DNA of 64,000 nucleotides from Thinopyrum elongatum (lineage: Eukaryota; Streptophyta; Magnoliopsida; Poales; Poaceae): assembly GCA_011799875.1 (NCBI GenBank), contig CM022302.1, positions 300,029,048-300,093,047 of the forward strand, written 5' to 3'. Each line of letters opens with the position of its first letter. Position 1 is the stretch's first letter. This document shows positions 58,130 to 64,000 of the stretch, in pieces. The position numbers were made by a program, and so were the translations under genes. Below the pieces are notes generated by a model, which saw nothing but the letters and a program-made list of their open reading frames with translations, was not told where the DNA came from and did no database searches.

Positions 58130-58136
58130 ATACCAC

Positions 58137-59932
58137 TATTGGGAAACATAGTATAAAACAAAAAAATCGCCCTACGATCACCCAGGAATAATATGAAGAT
58201 GCATATAAGGTTTGGAATTGTTACCGACTCCAAAGTGTAGCAGAAGTAGCCGAGTCGGTGTAGATCATACTTGGAGTCCCTCGTACCGTATATCTTGAAA
58301 GATACCGCGAACCATCCGTGAACGATCCCTTGAACAGAAGACCGAAAGCACGGCCTCTCTACTTGGCTGCAAGCGTACGGTCTACACGATCCAGTAGTGC
58401 TTCATCGTCAAGAGCTAATCATCATTAGAGAATTAGAGGGAGGAGATTAGAACCATGTTGGGCTTCTAATTGTGAGGATTGGAGGATCTAGATCAAGCTC
58501 CAATTGGTCAACTAGTATCAACTAGAACTAGACGAACTACAGGATCCTCGAAAACTTGTGTCAATTGTGGCCAAAACCTCTAGTATATATAGGTTGGAGG
58601 GGAGAAGGAGGGGTGCCACAAGGAGGGAAGGAATCCTCCCTCCTTGTCCGGCCAAGAGGACGGGGGATTCCCCCTCCAATTCGGCCTCCCCTCCCTCCTT
58701 TCCATGGAGAGGGAGGCGCCACCCCTACTGGGCCCTTGTGGCCCAATTCTCTTTCCACTACTTGAACTTTTAAGGCATGTAGGTGTTAAATTTAATATAA
58801 AAGCCTCCTAAAAATTTCTAGAGCCTTTTATAATTAATTTTACATCACTAGAAACATTTCCCACCTATATATTATTTATCGGTAATACCCGGTATTGCCC
58901 GATAAACTCTGAAACCCTTCCTGTGACCCTGAAACGCTTCTGGTTCCTCTGGGAACTATCCCAAATATTAATGAAACAATTCCAAAAATAAATCCTTGAT
59001 ACTCTAGCACTCAGCAGATCATGATTACCTTAAGCTTGTGACCTCGTAGGTTCGGTAAATCATAGACATGAACAAAACTTATTTGTTCAATGACGATAGC
59101 GGAACCGTGGACGTCCATATCGATCCCTATGATTACACGAATGATATTCGAGTGAACCTTTGGTTATCATGTGATGTTACCTTTATTTTGCGATACTTTA
59201 CAAAACTAGAGATGCATTTGTATCCTTCTGAGTCATTCACATGCTCACTATAACATCATCCTCGTTACCTCTTTTGTTCTTCTTTCTCGTTGATATGTTC
59301 TAGCATCCATGTGACATAGTCACCTGTGTATGACTAGACGATGATGGATGTCGTCACACTGGGAGGGCCCTAAGAATATCTCTCCATCGTCGGAGGAGCA
59401 AATCCCACTCTCGAGCTATCTAGTCCCTTGTCAAACTTTCTGATGAACCAGTAAGTTGTCGTTATGATCACCTAGTTACAGATGACGTTTGACCAACCCC
59501 AAAGTCCACCATACGGTAGGAAGTGACTATGATACTCTCATGGTATGAAGAACTAGAAATACATGTTAACACTCTGTGTTATAACAATTTATTTTAGACG
59601 GTATTGTCTCAAAGTATAGCAAACAAGTTTGGGTCGATTCAATATGATCGTTCTTCTAACGTCATACTCTTAATGTTGTTTTAGGACTATCATTACACTT
59701 AACGATATCCTAAAATCCAAAATACATGATATCCAACAACACTTGAGCCAGTCTTAGAGGCAAGACTAGGAACCTATTCTTTACCGTTTATCATTCCACA
59801 CGTGTAGATGAGTTTTTCACTGAATCACATATTCTAGGATCATAGCAGTTATAGCATGAAATATAAACTCTTAATTATGAACACAGAAATATAATAATAT
59901 AATATTATTGCCTCTAGGGTATATTTCCAACA
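58137..59932 (-). repeat. 5' LTR of the Angela-like element
   Basis: About 1.8 kb, beginning TATTGGGAAAC (expected TG, one substitution) and ending CCAACA. The length fits Angela-type LTRs. Confidence 0.75.
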
Positions 59933-60226
59933 AAACAACAAGCCGAAAAGGTATCCAACGAAGCAGGAGTGTTCCCAACATCCCATTTCCCTAGTTATGG
60001 ATTGAGGTGGTATTTTGGAAAACCAGAAATACAGTCACAATAATAATTCTTAAACTTGCATCTTAACAGGAGGGTCGCACTTCACTTCCAGGAACAAGCA
60101 TTCTCGACGCATGTTTGTATCAAGCAATGGCTTAATGCTTACATAACTTTTAACATGAGCACTTAGCTTATTGAACACGCGAGGTGCCGGGTCTTGACTC
60201 CAAAGGGATGCTTCAGTGATTATTAG
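59933..60226. other. No gene seen
   Basis: Short mixed stretch between the Angela-like LTR and a gypsy gag fragment; no motif recognised. Confidence 0.4.
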
Positions 60227-60784
60227 TCAGGTGCCGGCCAAGTCAAGGTTCACACTGGCCGTGTGGGACCCATCTCCGGCCCGAGCAATCTTGATGACGA
60301 AGGAGTTCTTCAACTTGACCGGCCTCCTGAGCAGTTCTGGCCCCATGAATATCTGCTGCAGCGGCGCCCCGGGTCTCAAATCAGCAAGTCGGCGTCCACC
60401 AGCCACCCAAAGGTTGTTGGCTTTCTCCACCCGGGCGCACTTGTACGCAAGAGCAAAGAGCTCCGCTATGGTGTGCACCTAGTGAGCCGCCATCGCTTCG
60501 CGTACCTAAGTGCTACAGACGTTCAATTGGAAGGCCGTGATGATGGAAGCGATAGGCAGCCCGTGGATCCCGTCCTCCATCCGGCAAAAACGCCAGATGT
60601 ACTCCTGAAGTGACTCGCTTGGATTCTTCTTGAGGTAGCAAAGCGAGATGTAGGTGGGGCGAGACACCACGAGACTCTTTCCTTGGTGAGGGATCTTGGC
60701 GGGAGCCGCACGATGACACCGCGGATGATGTCCCACCTCGCCACTAGTGGGGGCGAACCGCACAGTCCGGGGCTTGCCAGACAT
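60227..60784 (-). pseudogene. gag fragment of element F
   Basis: Minus-strand pieces in one frame give RPTYISLCYLKKNPSESLQ, EYIWRFCRMEDGIHGLP and, after in-frame stops near 60480-60508, HTIAELFALAYKCARVE. These match the second half of a TAT-type Gag core (compare LYTLVDKCARVEEGRRLP in element C). Zinc knuckle, protease and pol are absent. It is a decayed fragment. Confidence 0.6.
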
Positions 60785-61700
60785 GTGGTTCTTCCAGGGG
60801 CGAGGCAGGTCACCCTCCTTTCGCCGGCAAGGGCAAAGTTCTGTGGATACCTAGAACACGGGCCTATAGACTTAGGCAGCTGTACCCTAACCATTCTCGC
60901 TTGATGATGAAGAGGCTGATGATGATGACAATAGATCTAGCGTCGTCGGAGACGCTGGAGGCTTTGTCAATGTAGACCCACACGAGCACCCCCCTGCCTG
61001 GTGCACCAGATGTCGATGGCTGTATGCAGAACACGCGCGTGACACCGTGGATGGGAGATGTCTTTTAGCTGGTTCATGGATGGGGCACGAAGGTGAGGGC
61101 GTACACTAACGAAATGCACATGATGATTTACCCAGGTTTGATCCGCATGGTTGCGTAATACCCTACTCCTGCCTTGTGTGTGTTTATGTTTGTGGATAGC
61201 GAGCTACAAGTCCTTCGAGGGAACGTGAAGCATTGTGTGCTCCTATTGGTGTTCTACCAAGTGTCCAACCTCTTTCTTCTTTAGAAAAAAGGGTAGGTGA
61301 GTGCATTAAATGCTTGGGTGTAGTGTCACTGCCTTCTATCTTCTGGGAACAGACGCCTGTCTTGTCACCACCGACCATGGTGCCACCTGCGTGGGGCATG
61401 ACACGTCTCTAAACAGGTGTGCACCATGCGGCGAGGTGGGGGAGTGAATCACCCCTTGCGCCTTATCCAGCTACTGGCGCGCCTTCTCACCTGCCATGTG
61501 GCGCAAGGGCTCTGCGAGCATAGAACAACCATGTCACGTGTGTGTGAGGCGATAGCTTGCTGTCGAAGGCTTGCTGGTTGCGGGCCAGCTGAGGATGGTT
61601 GTTGCCGAGTGAGGTTGTTCCCGGGTCTTGGTCGGCGTGAGTTGTTGACGGGTGCTTTGATCTGACTTCTTTCTTGACTTGGGCAGCCCCGTCTGATGGC
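60227..61700 (-). mobile_element. Gypsy element F remnant: 5' LTR, PBS and part of gag
   Basis: An LTR starts at 61011 (TGTCGATGGCTG) and extends to perhaps 61700; its outer end is unclear. The inner flank reads TGGTGCACCAGGCAGGGGGG on the minus strand, a PBS of the same type as in C. Broken gag follows to 60227. Confidence 0.6.
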
Positions 61701-61828
61701 CATGGAGATCTTTTCAACAAAGATATGCATGGCACCATCGAGCCTATGCTTCTCCTGGTGAAGTTGCTTGTTGTAGTTCTATACGAAGATCTGCATGCCA
61801 CCACTGGTTAGGGAAGAAAGAGTGATCA

Positions 61829-63114
61829 TCAGCTCCTCATTCTTCTTGAGTTTGGTCCAAGGGCGACCATAGGGTGCATAGTTGCGTCCGTGAACCCAGT
61901 CGTCATGGTACCGACACCGCGAAACAACGTAACACAAGCCGTGCCAAGAGCTATACGCATCCGTTCAGCAAGGTCGGCGACCTGCTGAAGGCGCACCACT
62001 GCATCCTCATGCACGACATCCGGAAGGAACACTATGGCAAAAAGACCCAGTCAAGAAACAAACCTCGAAGGAAAAGAAAATCCACAACAAGAAGCAAGTT
62101 TTACATCCTTCTACGTAATCACGCCAACCTGCTCTTGCAACTCCCTCTCCTTGGCATAAAGAGCACCTTCAAGCTCAGCCATCTTGCGCCGGTACTCTGC
62201 CAGCTCACTGTCGGCAACACTCAGAGAGGCCTGAAGCTCGCCACACGATTTCTTTGCCTCCTGTAGCTTTTGCCATAGGCTGTCCACCTCTTCTGCAGCT
62301 AAACCAAGAGACCCACGCACGCAATAATAAGAATAGGCTATCTCTCAAGGACATCTAAACAAGTACCAAAGAGAGATTTATCAACAGGCCCCGCCGCAAG
62401 CTCGGACATGCGGGTGTTCTCCTGCCGCTGCGTGTCTAGTTTCCTACACAGGTCGGTGACTTGGCCCTCTAGGCCTTCCAACCTCTACGAAAAGACAAGG
62501 AAAGACAAAGGTTCAGCAACAACGAAAAGCCTGGCCGCGAGTTCGCAACGGACATCACACCCAGCCTCGGGGGCTACTGCTAGTGTCACAACAAGAAATC
62601 AGCAGAAGCCCTCACCTAGCAACTAGTCTCAGCTAAACCTCCAAGTCCCTCCGGCATGGTGCTCAGCTTCCCAAGGACATCCTATGCGCCCGCCACCATA
62701 GCACCCAACAGCGAGGAGCTACAGGAGCACAAGGGCAGGTGGCGGCAGCCCCAATCACCAGTCCCGTAGGCTCTCGTGGTGGGGCACGACCTCAAGAGCA
62801 GGGAGACCGCCGGCTCCACCCGAAGACGGGCCTGCCTGGAGATCGGCTAGAGGTCCTGTCATGGCCAGGCTATGATTAGGCCCGCATGAGGACCCTGCGG
62901 CGACCTCTACGACTGCGAAACCAATCATGAGCCAAAGTTGGAAGTGCGCAGAGGTCGGACAACTCAACATAAGACAAAAATACGGCAATAACTGCAAAAC
63001 CTTACCAGTGATAAGTGGGGCGATCTCCTTAGGAATCCCCTGGGTGCTACATTGCGGATCTATTTTATCCACCTTTAGCTGCCCCACAACGGAGGACAAG
63101 CCATTAGGGGCCAC
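61829..63114 (-). pseudogene. Coiled-coil C-terminus of a second PF04195-type protein
   Basis: Minus-strand pieces appear in order: a poorly conserved stretch (62755-63114), a clear coiled coil at 62111-62320 (LAAEEVDSLWQKLQEAKKSC, AEYRRKMAELEGALYAKERE), and a terminal block at 61829-62032 (VRLQQVADLAERMRIALGTA, TMTTGFTDATMHPMVALGPN). The spacing suggests introns. This resembles the C-terminal half of Transposase_28-type extra proteins in grass gypsy elements; the diagnostic N-terminal domain is not in the window. It lies between two LTR fragments, so its parent element is unclear. Confidence 0.45.
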
Positions 63115-63147
63115 GCTCTCCCTATGAAGGTGAATCTAAATATCACT

Positions 63148-63560
63148 GTCGGTGCTAAATCTGGCATACCTCAAGGTAGGGGTCTAAAGCTAGGCGTCTT
63201 GGAGCGATGGTAACATGGACACATGATTTACCCAGGTTCGGGCTCTCTCGAAGAGATAATACCCTACGTCCTGCTTTTCATTCTATTGATATGGGGGATT
63301 GTACAGAGTACATATAACTACCACGAGATTGTTCTAATGAATATGAGATTCGATGATCTATTGACTAGCCTAGACTCGGCTTATATAATGTACCGGAGGC
63401 CTAGGCTAACATGAGTCCTAGTCAACTACGTCGGTGGAGAGGAGTCCTTGTCTTGATCACCAAGTCTTGTGGAATCTTCCTCTTATATATCATGGGCTGC
63501 CCGAAGCAACCCTGTCGGATTCAGGGCTCCGCAGACCCAAGAAGGTTCGAACTCTAGGGC
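63148..63560. repeat. LTR fragment of another gypsy family
   Basis: It begins TGTCGGTGCTAAATCTGGC and contains GATTTACCCAGGTTCGGGC with AATACCCTACGTCCTGC. The orientation and far end could not be fixed. Confidence 0.5.
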
Positions 63561-63599
63561 GTGTGCGAAGATCTCAACCAGCTCAAGTCCCAAGCTCAC

Positions 63600-64000
63600 C
63601 ACCCCATAGCCTAGCCTCGTCGAGTTCATGCGAACGGGGAAGAAGGTGAACACGACAGTTTACCCAGGTTCGGGCCACCTTGCGGTGTAAAACCCTACTC
63701 CTGCTTTGTGGTGGATTAGACTCACGAGGAGGCTGAGGATGAACTAGTACAGTGGATGAGCAGCCTCGCAAGGGCTCTGGTGGTGAGGATGAATTGGTTC
63801 GGGGTCTGAACGGATCGGGGATCCCCTTCTACGGTGGTGGCTAGCCTATATTTATAGTGGCCTTGGTCCTCTTCCCTCGAAACATAGGCGGGAAGGGATC
63901 CCACAACGGCCAATTTGAAAAGGGACAAGAAGTACATCTAATCCTGAAGAAAAATGGTCCTTGCCTGCAAAGCTTCTGGTTGTGATGCAGAGGGGGGGGG
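63600..64000. repeat. LTR-like fragment at the window end
   Basis: It contains GTTTACCCAGGTTCGGGCCA, then AAACCCTACTCCTGCTTTG (63656-63710) and TATATTTATAG near 63850. It runs out of the window in a G run. Confidence 0.45.

Larger units (their letters stand above)
38435..59932 (-). mobile_element. Angela/WIS/BARE-like copia element, truncated, carrying element D
   Basis: An LTR at 58137-59932 ends CTCTAGGGTATATTTCCAACA on the plus strand, i.e. the TGTTGGAAATATRCCCTAGAG start of Angela/BARE-type LTRs in minus orientation. The matching PBS, minus-strand TGGTATCAGAGC, is split by element D: GCTCTGATACC ends at 39399 and ATACCAC follows at 58130. Leader sequence extends left from 39399 to perhaps 38800 or 38435. 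No gag or pol is left on that side, so only LTR, PBS and leader remain. Confidence 0.75.

Overview
The window looks like intergenic DNA of a large-genome Triticeae grass (wheat, barley, rye, Aegilops type). I infer this from nested LTR retrotransposons, Angela/WIS/BARE-like and Fatima/Sabrina-like LTR ends, Stowaway MITEs with CTCC.TCCG termini, CACTA subterminal repeats and grass-type gene remnants. Family names are from memory and unsearched; all structural claims (LTR ends, target-site duplications, PBS, PPT, motifs) were read by hand.

Layout. 1-4990: gypsy-type element A (minus), with only the tip of its far LTR in the window. 4991-6078: GC-rich then AT-rich unclassified DNA. 6079-19247: truncated gypsy-type element B (minus), whose LTR is split by a complete TAT-lineage gypsy element C (7682-18373, minus, TSD ACATA). 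Element C has a decayed gag-PR-RT-RH-aRNH-INT frame and, on the opposite strand, an intact B3-domain gene with its own TATA box. 19248-33500: the gene-bearing island: a coiled-coil gene fragment (minus), two complete Stowaway MITEs, purine-rich simple sequence, an apparently intact DEDDy 3'-5' exonuclease gene (25241-25954, minus), a LINE 3' end, a tRNA-like A/B-box sequence, a frameshifted coiled-coil gene, a broken SINA-type E3 ligase (minus) and, divergent from it, a broken F-box/DUF295 gene (plus). 33530-38434: tandem repeats and the right end of a CACTA transposon with a duplicated terminus. 38435-59932: an Angela-like copia element (minus) holding a copia-type element D (39400-58129, plus, TSD ATACC), which holds gypsy element E (44650-51907, minus, TSD ACAGG). 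59933-64000: further gypsy fragments.

How the parts work together. C and E have related LTRs, the same PPT and PBS types and a related gag leader, but E has lost all of pol. Both carry, just inside the 3' LTR and on the antisense strand, a cassette with a similar promoter. In C it drives a B3-like protein; in E it drives a spliced, now broken Transposase_28 (PF04195)-type coiled-coil protein. Element D likewise has no pol: it keeps a gag and a separately promoted, intron-containing second gene. E landed exactly at the 3' splice site of that intron, and its TSD duplicated the acceptor. The antisense cassettes with exchangeable cargo are the most interesting signal in the window.
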